Positions 47,478 through 56,347 of a DNA stretch of 64,000 bases are shown one piece after another. This DNA is from Acidobacteria bacterium RIFCSPLOWO2_12_FULL_68_19 (GTDB taxonomy: Bacteria; Acidobacteriota; Vicinamibacteria; Vicinamibacterales; UBA2999): assembly GCA_001767525.1 (NCBI GenBank), contig MELF01000017.1, positions 137,556-201,555 on the forward strand, written 5' to 3'. The notes under the pieces were generated by a model. It made no database searches and was not told where the DNA came from. It worked only from the letters and a program-made list of their open reading frames with translations. The position numbers and the translations under genes are program-made. Positions within the stretch are counted from its first letter, which is position 1. Each line of letters begins with the position of its first letter.

Positions 47478-50054
47478 ATGCCCAAGGTCGAAAAGACGCA
47501 GCATAATGCAGTGGTGCGCCGCGACACGCTGATTGACTTCTTCCACGACCTGTCTCGTCTGCGCGGCGAGTTCCTCGTCTACGACGACGGGTACCGGCAA
47601 AGGAGGTACAGCTACGACGACGTCGCGCGCGCGGCGCGCGGCGTGGCCGCCAAGCTCGCCGCGTCGGGTCTGGGAAAGGGCGACAAGGTCGTCTTCTGGG
47701 GCGAGAACCGGCCGGAATGGATCGCGTGCTTCTGGGGTTGCCTGATCGCCGGCATCATCGTCGTACCGATCGACTATCGATCGTCGTCCGAGTTCGTCGC
47801 GCGCGTACGCCGGCTCGTGCGGGCGCGACTCCTCATCGTCGGCGACGACGTGCGCGCGATCGCGGCGGGGGTCGATCTCGGCGGCGCCGATGTCTGGCGC
47901 TTCACCGACCTCGACTGGTCCCTGGACGCGCCGATGCCGTCGGTGGCGCTCACGCGCGACGACATCATCGAGATCATCTTCACCTCGGGCGCCACCGCCG
48001 AGCCGAAGGGTGTGGTCATCCGCCACCGGAACGTGCTGGCGAACATCGTTCCAGTCGAGAGGGAAGTCCTTAAGTATCAGAAATTTACGTGGCCCGTTCG
48101 ACCCATTCGCTTCCTCGACCTGCTCCCCCTCAGCCACATGTTCGGCCAGGCGATGGCGACGAGCATTCCGCCGATGGTGCGCGGGACCGTCGTCTTCACG
48201 CGCAGCTTCAATCCGCACGACATCGTGGAGCTCGTCCGCGCCAGGCGCGTCTCCGTGCTGGTGTGCGTGCCGAAGATTCTCGATGTGTTGCGCGAGCACG
48301 TCATCCATGTCGTGCCGGAGTCGGCGCAGGCGCCGCCATCGGGCATCTCGATACCGGGACGATGGTGGAAGTACCGCCGCGTGCATTCCGCCTTCGGCCT
48401 GAAGTTCTGGGCGTTCGTCGTCGGCGCCGCACCGCTGCCCGCCGGCGTCGAGCAGTTCTGGCGGCGCATGGGCTTTGCCGTCATCCAGGGGTACGGGCTC
48501 ACCGAAACCGCGCCAATCGTCACGCTCAATCACCCGTTCAAGTCGAAAGGGGGCGGGTCGGTGGGAACGCCGATTGCCGGCGTGGACGTGCGCATTGCAG
48601 AGGACGGAGAGATCCTCGTGCGCGGGGAGAACGTCACCTCCGGCTACTACGTTCCGGAGGACGGACGCGAAAGCGGACGCGCGGCACCGGTCGAGGGCGT
48701 AATCGACGCGGAGGGATGGCTCCATACCGGCGACATCGGCGAGCGCGACGGGGAAGGGCGGCTGTTCATCAAGGGCCGCAAGAAAGAGATGATCGTCACG
48801 CCGGAGGGGCTGAACGTCTTCCCCGAGGACGTTGAACGGGTGCTGAACGAGCTGTCGCTGGTGCGCGACTCAGCCGTCGTTGGCGTGACCGACCGCGGAC
48901 AGGAGCGGGTGCACGCGGTGCTGGTGGTGGAGCCCGGCGCCGATGCGAGCGTGATTGTGCGCGAGGCGAACGCGCGGCTCCTGGACCATCAGCGGATCCG
49001 GGGTGCGTCGGTCTGGCCCGGCGCCGAGCTGCCGCGCACCGAAGGGACGCGCAAGCTCAGACGGGCGGCGATTCGTGAGTGGGTCGCCTCGGGCGCCAGG
49101 CCGATCGAAGCGTCGGGCGACACCGTCGAGGCGCTCGTCGCCAGGTTCGCCCGCGGCCGCGACGTGAGCGGCGCTACCACGCTGGAGGAACTGGGCCTGA
49201 GCTCGCTCGAGCGCGTCGAGCTCATGGTTGCGCTCGAGGACAGGTTTCAGACGCGCGTCGACGAGGCGCGCGTCACCGAAACGGCGAACGTCGACGATCT
49301 GAAACGCCTGGTGCAGCAGGGGCCGGCGGCCGAGGACACGCAGGAGGCGGTCGAGTTCCCGGCGTGGAATCGCGCATGGCCGGTGCGCGTCATCCGCCGG
49401 CTGTCGCTGGCCACATGGATCGTGCCGCTCACCCGCCTCTTTGCGCACCTGCGCGTGGAGGGACTCGAACACCTGCGGCAGTTGCAGGGGCCCGTCATCT
49501 TCGCCTCGAACCATCAGAGCCACATGGACGTGCCGGTCATCTTCGCCGCCTTGCCCGGCCGGTGGCGCGGCCGGGTCGCGCCGGCGATGCTGAAGGAATT
49601 CTTCACGGCCCATTTCCATCCCTCCGCACACAGCTGGCGTCAGTGGCTCACGAACTCGCTGAACTACTACCTGGCGTGCTGCTACTTCAATACGTTTCCG
49701 ATTCCGCAGCGCGAGGTCGGTACGCGCCATACGCTCCGCTACATGGGCGAGCTGGTGGGCAGCGGCGCGTCGATCCTGATCTTTCCAGAGGGCGTGCGGT
49801 CCGAAACGGGCACCATCAGGCCGTTCCGCGGCGGCATCGGCATGATGGCGTCGCGGCTCGACGTTCCGGTCGTGCCGATCCGGATCGACGGCGTCGATCG
49901 GGTGCTCCACCCGAACTGGAGGATGGCGCGACCCGGCCGTGTGCGCGTTGCCTTCGGCGCGCCGCTGCGCCTTGGAGGCGACGACTACGCGGATTTGGCG
50001 CGGCAAGTGGAGGAACGGGTGCGATTGCTCGCGCCAAACGACACGATTCGTTGA
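47478..50054 (+). CDS. Fused AMP-dependent acyl-CoA/ACP synthetase, acyl carrier domain and PlsC-type acyltransferase
   Basis: IFTSGATAEPKGVVIRH, HTGDIGERDGEGRLFIKGRKKEMIV; LEELGLSSLERVELM (carrier serine); NHQSHMDVPV (HX4D), FPEGVRS. Confidence 0.88.
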   Translation: MPKVEKTQHNAVVRRDTLIDFFHDLSRLRGEFLVYDDGYRQRRYSYDDVARAARGVAAKLAASGLGKGDKVVFWGENRPEWIACFWGCLIAGIIVVPIDYRSSSEFVARVRRLVRARLLIVGDDVRAIAAGVDLGGADVWRFTDLDWSLDAPMPSVALTRDDIIEIIFTSGATAEPKGVVIRHRNVLANIVPVEREVLKYQKFTWPVRPIRFLDLLPLSHMFGQAMATSIPPMVRGTVVFTRSFNPHDIVELVRARRVSVLVCVPKILDVLREHVIHVVPESAQAPPSGISIPGRWWKYRRVHSAFGLKFWAFVVGAAPLPAGVEQFWRRMGFAVIQGYGLTETAPIVTLNHPFKSKGGGSVGTPIAGVDVRIAEDGEILVRGENVTSGYYVPEDGRESGRAAPVEGVIDAEGWLHTGDIGERDGEGRLFIKGRKKEMIVTPEGLNVFPEDVERVLNELSLVRDSAVVGVTDRGQERVHAVLVVEPGADASVIVREANARLLDHQRIRGASVWPGAELPRTEGTRKLRRAAIREWVASGARPIEASGDTVEALVARFARGRDVSGATTLEELGLSSLERVELMVALEDRFQTRVDEARVTETANVDDLKRLVQQGPAAEDTQEAVEFPAWNRAWPVRVIRRLSLATWIVPLTRLFAHLRVEGLEHLRQLQGPVIFASNHQSHMDVPVIFAALPGRWRGRVAPAMLKEFFTAHFHPSAHSWRQWLTNSLNYYLACCYFNTFPIPQREVGTRHTLRYMGELVGSGASILIFPEGVRSETGTIRPFRGGIGMMASRLDVPVVPIRIDGVDRVLHPNWRMARPGRVRVAFGAPLRLGGDDYADLARQVEERVRLLAPNDTIR

Positions 50055-50076
50055 CGTTGCGCACCGAATGTCCCTG

Positions 50077-50092
50077 TGGCACACTGATTGCT
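50077..50092 (+). promoter_or_regulatory. Sigma54-type promoter match upstream of infA
   Basis: TGGCAC-ACTGA-TTGCT; correct -24 GG / -12 GC spacing, in the spacer 25 nt before the TTG start. Confidence 0.6.
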
Positions 50093-50116
50093 ACGGTTGT
50101 GTGAAAGGACGAGCTA

Positions 50117-50335
50117 TTGAGCAAAGACGATCTGATCGACATGCAGGGCACAGTTGTCGCCGTTCATTCCGGCGGCCTGTACCGCGTTCAGTGCGATGCG
50201 GGCCACGAAGTCCTGGCGCAGTTGAGCGGCCGGATGCGCCGGTTCCGCATCAAAGTCGTGCCGGGCGATCGCGTGACCGTCGGCGTTTCCCCCTACGATC
50301 CGGTCCGCGGCATCATCACCTTCCGCGCACGATAA
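50117..50335 (+). CDS. infA: Translation initiation factor IF-1
   Basis: MSKDDLIDMQGTVVAVHSGGLYRVQCDAGHEVLAQLSGRMRRFRIKVVPGDRVTVGVSPYD; TTG start, SD AAAGGA. Confidence 0.93.
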   Translation: MSKDDLIDMQGTVVAVHSGGLYRVQCDAGHEVLAQLSGRMRRFRIKVVPGDRVTVGVSPYDPVRGIITFRAR

Positions 50336-50345
50336 GCAGTGAATC

Positions 50346-51611
50346 TTGAAGACCAGCGCCACACACCCCAAACAGACCGACCGTAGCCGCCGCGAGCGCC
50401 CGGGCCGCCGCGGCCGACGCCCATCCGAGCGCTCGAGAACGGCAGCCCGCCCCGATCGGGACGACACGGCGCCGCTCCCGTACGAGCCGGCGGAGTTCGA
50501 TGCCGCGCCGATGGCGTTCGAGGCCCTCGGGCTCGACGCGCGTCTGCTGAGCGGCATCCGCGATCTCGGATGGGACGAGACGCGTCCCGTGCAGAGCGGC
50601 GTGATCCCGATCGCGCTGTCCGGCGCCGACCTCATCGCGTGTGCGGAGACCGGCACAGGAAAGACCGCGGCGTTTCTCGTCCCCATGCTGCAGCGGTTCC
50701 TGAGCCGCCCCCAGGCCGAGGCGAGCACACGCGCCCTGGTGCTCGCGCCGACGCGCGAACTCGCCGTCCAGATTGAAGATCAGGTGCAGGGGCTCACCTA
50801 CCACACGACGATCTCGAGCGCTGCGGTCTTCGGCGGCGTTCCGATGGACCCGCAGGAGCGCGCCCTCCGCGCCGGCGTCGACATCGTCGTGGCCACGCCC
50901 GGGCGGCTGATGGATCACATGCGGCACGACGCCGTGAACTTCACCGCTCTCGAGATCCTCGTCCTGGACGAAGCGGACCGCATGCTCGACATGGGCTTTC
51001 TGCCGGACGTCCAGCGGATCCTCGCCGCGCTTCCACAGGTGCGACAGACGCTGCTCTTCTCGGCGACGATGCCCGGGGAGGTTCTGAAGCTGACGCAGGA
51101 ATTCTTGCGCGCCCCCCGGTACGTACAGGTGGGGCGCCGCGGCGGACCGGCGCAGACGATTTCGCATGCGATTCAGACGGTTGCAAGGGGCGAGAAGGCC
51201 GAATGGCTGGCGCGGTGGCTGCGGCACGAGGCCGAGGGCCCAGTGCTCGTCTTCTGCCGGACCAAGATCGGGGCCGATCGACTCGCGTCGCGGCTGAGCG
51301 GACTGGGCATTCGGGCGGCCGTGGTGCACGCGGACCGATCGCAGCCGCAGCGGCTCGCGGCCGTCGAGGGGTTCCGTTCGGGAACGTATCCGGTCCTGGT
51401 GGCGACCGACGTCGCCGCCCGCGGCCTCGACATCGACGGCATCGCCCATGTCGTGAACTACGAAGTGCCTGACACGCCGGAAATGTACGTCCACCGAGTG
51501 GGCCGTACCGGACGCGCCGAGTCCACCGGTCGTGCGTTGACGTTGGTGGCACCTGACGAGGTGCGCGCGCTCCGCGCGCTGGAGAAGGCCGTTGGGGTTC
51601 AACTTCAATAA
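50346..51611 (+). CDS. DEAD-box RNA helicase
   Basis: ACAETGTGKTAAF, APTRELA, VATPGRLMDHM, LDEADRMLDMGF, FSATMPGE, HRVGRTGRA. Confidence 0.93.
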   Translation: MKTSATHPKQTDRSRRERPGRRGRRPSERSRTAARPDRDDTAPLPYEPAEFDAAPMAFEALGLDARLLSGIRDLGWDETRPVQSGVIPIALSGADLIACAETGTGKTAAFLVPMLQRFLSRPQAEASTRALVLAPTRELAVQIEDQVQGLTYHTTISSAAVFGGVPMDPQERALRAGVDIVVATPGRLMDHMRHDAVNFTALEILVLDEADRMLDMGFLPDVQRILAALPQVRQTLLFSATMPGEVLKLTQEFLRAPRYVQVGRRGGPAQTISHAIQTVARGEKAEWLARWLRHEAEGPVLVFCRTKIGADRLASRLSGLGIRAAVVHADRSQPQRLAAVEGFRSGTYPVLVATDVAARGLDIDGIAHVVNYEVPDTPEMYVHRVGRTGRAESTGRALTLVAPDEVRALRALEKAVGVQLQ

Positions 51612-51855
51612 CCCGGGATCCGGGATCCCGGCCCCGGCCGACCGGCCGGAGTCGGCGGCGCTCGTACGGTTCCATTCCTGCCGCTGGATGCAGCCCGCGG
51701 AAAACGGGAACGCGGAATACTGCACGCACCGCGAGGTCAAACCCTACGCGGGGACGGCCGGGTTCGACGCCGAGGCGTGGTGCCCCGAGTGCCAGCACTA
51801 CAAGCTCCGCCGCTCGCCGAAGAAGCGGAAGCCCGAGGATAGTTACAGCTATTGA
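51592..51855 (+). CDS. Small Cys-rich (zinc-binding-like) protein
   Basis: RFHSCRWMQP...EYCTHREVKPY...WCPECQHYKLRR; TTG start overlapping helicase end. Confidence 0.55.
   Translation: MGFNFNNPGSGIPAPADRPESAALVRFHSCRWMQPAENGNAEYCTHREVKPYAGTAGFDAEAWCPECQHYKLRRSPKKRKPEDSYSY
51613..51631. terminator. Hairpin 1 nt after the helicase stop
   Basis: CCGGGATC-CGG-GATCCCGG; lies inside the 5' part of the next small ORF. Confidence 0.35.
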
Positions 51856-51870
51856 CGACTTGACGAGCCG

Positions 51871-52683
51871 TCAGTCCGAGAATTCCTTCGCCAGATCCAC
51901 CCACTCGCCCTTCGGCGCCAGCTGCTGGTACGCCCGCCAGTGAACGCGCGCTTCCCGCGAGTGCCCGCCTTTCTCGAGCGTCACGGCCAGATAGAAGTGC
52001 GCGTCGGCGTAGGCCGGATTCAGTTTGAGCGCGTCCCGGTAGCACGTCTGCGCCAGGGGATACCGGCCGAGATCGTGAAAGATGTTCCCCAGATTGAAAT
52101 GGGCCTCGAACACGTCGGGCTCGAGCGCGATGGCTCGCTCGTAGAGCGCCTGCGCCTCGGCAATTTCGTCGCGGGCGTAGTGGATGTTCGCCAGATTGAT
52201 CAGCCCTGGAACCAGGTACGGGTCGATCTCGAGCGCACGCCGGTACGCCGTCGCCGCACTGTCGAAATTGGCGGGATCTCCATCGTCGAGGAGCGACGCG
52301 GTCAGGAAATACTGCTCGGCCGTCGATTCGGGCGGCGGCGGGGGCGGATCCAACAGCGCCGCCAGCGGCGGCAGCTCGCGACGACGCAGTTGCAGCACCT
52401 TGGCCGGCTGCGCCTCGAGACGGAAGTCGAACGTCAACTGCCCTGATCGCGACGCCAGCAGATGGCGAAGCACGGAACGGAAGCTGGAGCCCGCGGCCAA
52501 TGCCTCGTCGGCCTGCTTGATGACCGCGACATCGGCAAACGAGTACGACTCGTCACCGCTCCCGCTCCGCTCGGGGCGGATGAGGCCCCACTTCTGCATG
52601 TAGCGAAGATGATCGTCGCGCACCTGCGTGTACCGCTCGAGCAGCTGACGCCGCGACGTAAAGGCAGGGCCCGTGGTTGTCAC
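51871..52683 (-). CDS. MerR-like HTH fused to TPR repeats
   Basis: LRYMQKWGLIRPERSGSGDESYSFADVAVIKQ; repeated AxxxYRRALEIDPYLVPGLINLANIHY / ALYERAIALEPDVFEAHFNLGNIFHDLGR. Confidence 0.82.
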   Translation of the reverse strand: MTTTGPAFTSRRQLLERYTQVRDDHLRYMQKWGLIRPERSGSGDESYSFADVAVIKQADEALAAGSSFRSVLRHLLASRSGQLTFDFRLEAQPAKVLQLRRRELPPLAALLDPPPPPPESTAEQYFLTASLLDDGDPANFDSAATAYRRALEIDPYLVPGLINLANIHYARDEIAEAQALYERAIALEPDVFEAHFNLGNIFHDLGRYPLAQTCYRDALKLNPAYADAHFYLAVTLEKGGHSREARVHWRAYQQLAPKGEWVDLAKEFSD

Positions 52684-52797
52684 ACCGCGTTCACTATAAT
52701 CTTAGTTCGGGGTCGGTAGCTGGCGGGTAGCTGTTCCTGTTGCTCGGCGACCAGCTGCCGACCGGCAACGGCCGCCCTACCACTTCCCGACTACCGT

Positions 52798-53775
52798 ATG
52801 CTGCTCGCAGGAGACGTCGGCGGTACGAAGACGCTCCTCGGCCTGTTCGAACGCGCCGATCGGCGCCCACGTCGGATTCACGCCTTCAGCTATCCCACCA
52901 CGGCGTTCGACAGCTTCGGCGCCATGCTCGACGCGTTCGCGCGAGAGGCGGGTCGCCCCCTGCGAATCGACGCCGCGGCGGTCGGCGTCGCTGGCCCCGT
53001 GCTCGCCGGCCACGCCCGCCTGACGAACATAGTCTGGGACATCGGCGACGACGAGATCGCGGCACGGCTCGGCACCTCGCGCGTGCGGCTCGTCAACGAT
53101 CTCGAAGCGCTGGCGAACAGCGCCGACGTGCTGGCCGACGAAGAAGTCGCCGTGCTCCAGCAGGGTGTGCTCCGTGAGGACGGTCACGCCGTCGTCATTG
53201 CGGCCGGCACCGGCCTCGGGCAGGCGCACCTCCTCCGCGTCGGCCGCCGGCTTCGGCCGGTCCCCTCCGAAGGAGGACATGCCGATTTCGCCCCGCGCAC
53301 CGACCGCGAGATCGAACTGTTGCGGATGCTTCGCGCCGAGTACGGCCGCGCGGAGGTCGAGCACGTGTTGAGCGGACCGGGCCTGCTGAATCTGCACCGC
53401 TTCACCCACGGCGGCCGGCCCTGCGGCGAGGTCGGCGCGCTGACCTCGGCGACCAGCCCTGCGGCCGTCTCGCAGGCCGCCATGAGCGCGCGGTGTCAGG
53501 CCTGCGTGGAATCGCTGGCGATCTTCGTGAGTGCTTACGGCGCAGAGGCCGGGAATCTGGCGCTGCGCGGGATGGCGACCTCTGGCGTGTGGGTGGGCGG
53601 CGGCATTGCGCCGAAGATCCTCCCGCTCCTGCAGGACGGGCGCTTCATCGAGGCGTTTTGCGCCAAAGGGGTCATGGCTCCCCTCGTCGCGCAGATTCCC
53701 GTCAAAGTCATCGTGAACCCCGAAGCGGGCCTGCTCGGAGCCGCCGTGTTCGCGCAGGAACTCGTGGACGCGTGA
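52798..53775 (+). CDS. glk: Glucokinase
   Basis: LLAGDVGGTKTLLGLF, GVAGPVLAGHARLTN, LVNDLEALA, AAGTGLGQA, PSEGGHADFAPR, GVWVGGGIAPK. Confidence 0.92.
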   Translation: MLLAGDVGGTKTLLGLFERADRRPRRIHAFSYPTTAFDSFGAMLDAFAREAGRPLRIDAAAVGVAGPVLAGHARLTNIVWDIGDDEIAARLGTSRVRLVNDLEALANSADVLADEEVAVLQQGVLREDGHAVVIAAGTGLGQAHLLRVGRRLRPVPSEGGHADFAPRTDREIELLRMLRAEYGRAEVEHVLSGPGLLNLHRFTHGGRPCGEVGALTSATSPAAVSQAAMSARCQACVESLAIFVSAYGAEAGNLALRGMATSGVWVGGGIAPKILPLLQDGRFIEAFCAKGVMAPLVAQIPVKVIVNPEAGLLGAAVFAQELVDA

Positions 53776-53808
53776 AGGGCAACGGGGGCCTGGTTCACAG
53801 TACGCGTG

Positions 53809-55497
53809 CTACCGCTCCGCCATCCTCTCGAGCGCCCTCACGCCCGCCCGCATCGCGACAAGACAGGTCACGACGCTCAACGCCATCGCCAGCGTGAAGC
53901 TTGCCGCCATGAGGAACTCGCGCATGGCCGAGAGCTGAATGCGGCGGATGCGGCTGAACAGCCACAATGACGAGGGCCACCCGAGCAGGACAATCGTGGC
54001 GATGACATAGAGAACGGCGAGAATCATGAACGTGACGCCGCCGTACGACCCGGCCGCCTGCGTCGGATCGGCGCCGAACCGCGGGTAGCACGCGCCCAGC
54101 CCGACCGCCAGCCCCACCAGGGCGCCCGTCATGAAGACGACGGCCACCGCTGCGACGATCTTGAGGAAGGGGTCGACCCCCATCAGCTCGTTGGCGGCAA
54201 CCGTGAGCCCTTCGGTGAAGAGAAGGACCGGAATCAGACCGATCCAGAACTTCGACCAGAGGAAATCACCGAGCGAGATCGGCGAGCTGCGGATGACCCA
54301 GAATGCCGCACCTTCGGTCGAGACTGCCGGGAAGACGAACCGCACCGCCACGGTCGCGAGCACGAAGCCGGCCATCGCGAGGTTCACGAAAGCATAGACA
54401 TTCTTGAGGAAGCCGCTCATGTAGGGGATGCGCTCCAGGTCCAGCGTCCGGAAGTTGTAGAGATACAGCAGGACCAGGGCGAAGAGCGGCAGCAGTTGGA
54501 GCCATTGACTGACGTCGCGCAGGAAGACCTTGGCATCCTTGATGAGGAGCTGCCGTCGCACCGTGGAGACCGGGAGCGCGTGCGCCACTCGATCGATCAC
54601 GCCGAGCGGCGTGACGCGCGCCTTGGGCGCCTCCTGCGACCTGGAATAGCCGGCACGATGCCAGCGGCGATCCTCCGCGCTCAACACCACCGTACAGGCG
54701 AGCGCCGTCGTCCAGAGCGCCGCGCCGTGCAGCAGGTCGTGGCCGCCCTGCAGCTCGGCAAACAGCAACTCCCCCGCCCAGAACGACGGCAGCAGCGGCG
54801 TGAGGGGCGACTGCAGCGTCGCGAAGAAGTCGGCGATGTCGGGGAGCGACTCGACGCGCAGCAGTCGCTCGGGCTGGATGAAGCGCAGGATCAGCACGAG
54901 CGCCGCCGCGAACCCGATTCCGACCAGCGCCAGCAGATCGCGGGCGCGCCGCGCCGGGAGCACGTTCACGAGCAGCAGTGTGGCGCCCGTGCCCGCAGCG
55001 ACCGGAATCATGGCAAACGGCGCCACGATCAGGACGCCCGCCGCGTAGAACGCGACCGGCGCACACCGCGCGGCGCCGACGCCGAGCAGCACCGGCGTCA
55101 GGAACATGACCACCATCCACGACGCCTGCCCGACCGTCCGGGTGAACCGGGCGAGGAACAGCCGGCCCGAGGCAATCGGCGCCGTGAGCAGCAGGCGCAA
55201 GTCGTCGGCGAGAAAGAACGTCGAGAACGCGGTCACGACGCCGCTGAAGGCCAGAAAGGCGAGGAACGTCAGGAACAGCCACGACAGTCCCAGCCGGAGC
55301 AGGTAGTCACCGAACTCCGCGTACGCCAGCAGCTGCCGTGTCACCCAGAACGACCCGGCGAAGAGCGCGGCGCACACGCCGATGCCGATGCCGCCGACGA
55401 GCGACGCCCGCAGCAGGTCGCCCGGTTCCCGCCGCCGCAGGCGGTTCCGCGACGACCAGACCCACGGCAGCAGCAGAAACGGGAATGGACGCGTCAT
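53809..55497 (-). CDS. ABC exporter permease-like protein
   Basis: Many hydrophobic segments; adjacent to cognate ATPase; MTRPFPFLLLPWVWSSRNRLRRREPGDLLR... Confidence 0.75.
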   Translation of the reverse strand: MTRPFPFLLLPWVWSSRNRLRRREPGDLLRASLVGGIGIGVCAALFAGSFWVTRQLLAYAEFGDYLLRLGLSWLFLTFLAFLAFSGVVTAFSTFFLADDLRLLLTAPIASGRLFLARFTRTVGQASWMVVMFLTPVLLGVGAARCAPVAFYAAGVLIVAPFAMIPVAAGTGATLLLVNVLPARRARDLLALVGIGFAAALVLILRFIQPERLLRVESLPDIADFFATLQSPLTPLLPSFWAGELLFAELQGGHDLLHGAALWTTALACTVVLSAEDRRWHRAGYSRSQEAPKARVTPLGVIDRVAHALPVSTVRRQLLIKDAKVFLRDVSQWLQLLPLFALVLLYLYNFRTLDLERIPYMSGFLKNVYAFVNLAMAGFVLATVAVRFVFPAVSTEGAAFWVIRSSPISLGDFLWSKFWIGLIPVLLFTEGLTVAANELMGVDPFLKIVAAVAVVFMTGALVGLAVGLGACYPRFGADPTQAAGSYGGVTFMILAVLYVIATIVLLGWPSSLWLFSRIRRIQLSAMREFLMAASFTLAMALSVVTCLVAMRAGVRALERMAER

Positions 55498-55557
55498 GAC
55501 AGCGCCCGCGGCCACGGCGTCTCGCCGACGCGCTGAGACACTGGAGAACACACCTGG

Positions 55558-55584
55558 CCTCGGTGGTTCTTCGTGTCGTCGGTG
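55558..55584. repeat. 9-nt periodic intergenic repeat
   Basis: Minus strand CACCGACGA-CACGAAGAA-CCACCGAGG. Confidence 0.55.
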
Positions 55585-55594
55585 CGCATCGACA

Positions 55595-56347
55595 TCACAC
55601 GATCTCGTCGATTTCCTGCAGCCCGCTGCCGCCCGTGAGCCTCAGGAAGATCGATGTGAAGTGCTCGTCGCCCGCGCCGGTGAGCCGGCGCACATCCTCG
55701 ACGGTGCCCTGCACGACGATGCGCCCTTTGTTGATGATGCTGATCCGGTGGCTCATCTCCTCGGCAACTTCGAGCGTATGGGTGCTCATCAGGATCGCGA
55801 CGCCGCCCTCGCTCATGCGACGGAACACCGCCTTGATGAGTCTGGCCCCGCGCGGGTCGAGGCCCACCATCGGCTCATCGACGACCACGGCGCGCGGCCG
55901 GTGCAGGAACGCCGCGCTCATCACGAGCCGCTGCTTCATGCCGTGGGAAAAGCTCTCCACCAGCTCGTGTTCCCAGCGCCGCAGCTCGAACAGGTCGAGC
56001 ATCTCGTGCACCCGCGGAGCGATGTCGGCGCCGTCGATCCCGTACAGGCCGCCGTGGAACCGCAGGAACTCGCCGGCCGTGAGCTTCTCGTAGATGAACG
56101 GCCGATCCGGCACGAACCCGAGCGACCCCTTGGCCGCCTCGGGCTCCAGGGCCATGTCGTGGCCGTTGACGACCACGCGTCCGGCCGTGGGCTGCAGCAG
56201 CCCGGCAATCATCCGCAGCGTGGTCGTCTTGCCCGCGCCGTTCGGCCCGAGGAACCCGTGAATCTCGCCCGGTTGCACCTCGAGGTCCACATCGTCCACC
56301 GCCGCGAAGGCGCCATACCGCTTGACGACGTGCTCGACGGCAATCAT
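55595..56347 (-). CDS. ABC transporter ATP-binding protein
   Basis: GFLGPNGAGKTTTLRMIAGLL, SFSHGMKQRLVMSAAFLHRPRAVVVDEPMVGLDP. Confidence 0.93.
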   Translation of the reverse strand: MIAVEHVVKRYGAFAAVDDVDLEVQPGEIHGFLGPNGAGKTTTLRMIAGLLQPTAGRVVVNGHDMALEPEAAKGSLGFVPDRPFIYEKLTAGEFLRFHGGLYGIDGADIAPRVHEMLDLFELRRWEHELVESFSHGMKQRLVMSAAFLHRPRAVVVDEPMVGLDPRGARLIKAVFRRMSEGGVAILMSTHTLEVAEEMSHRISIINKGRIVVQGTVEDVRRLTGAGDEHFTSIFLRLTGGSGLQEIDEIV

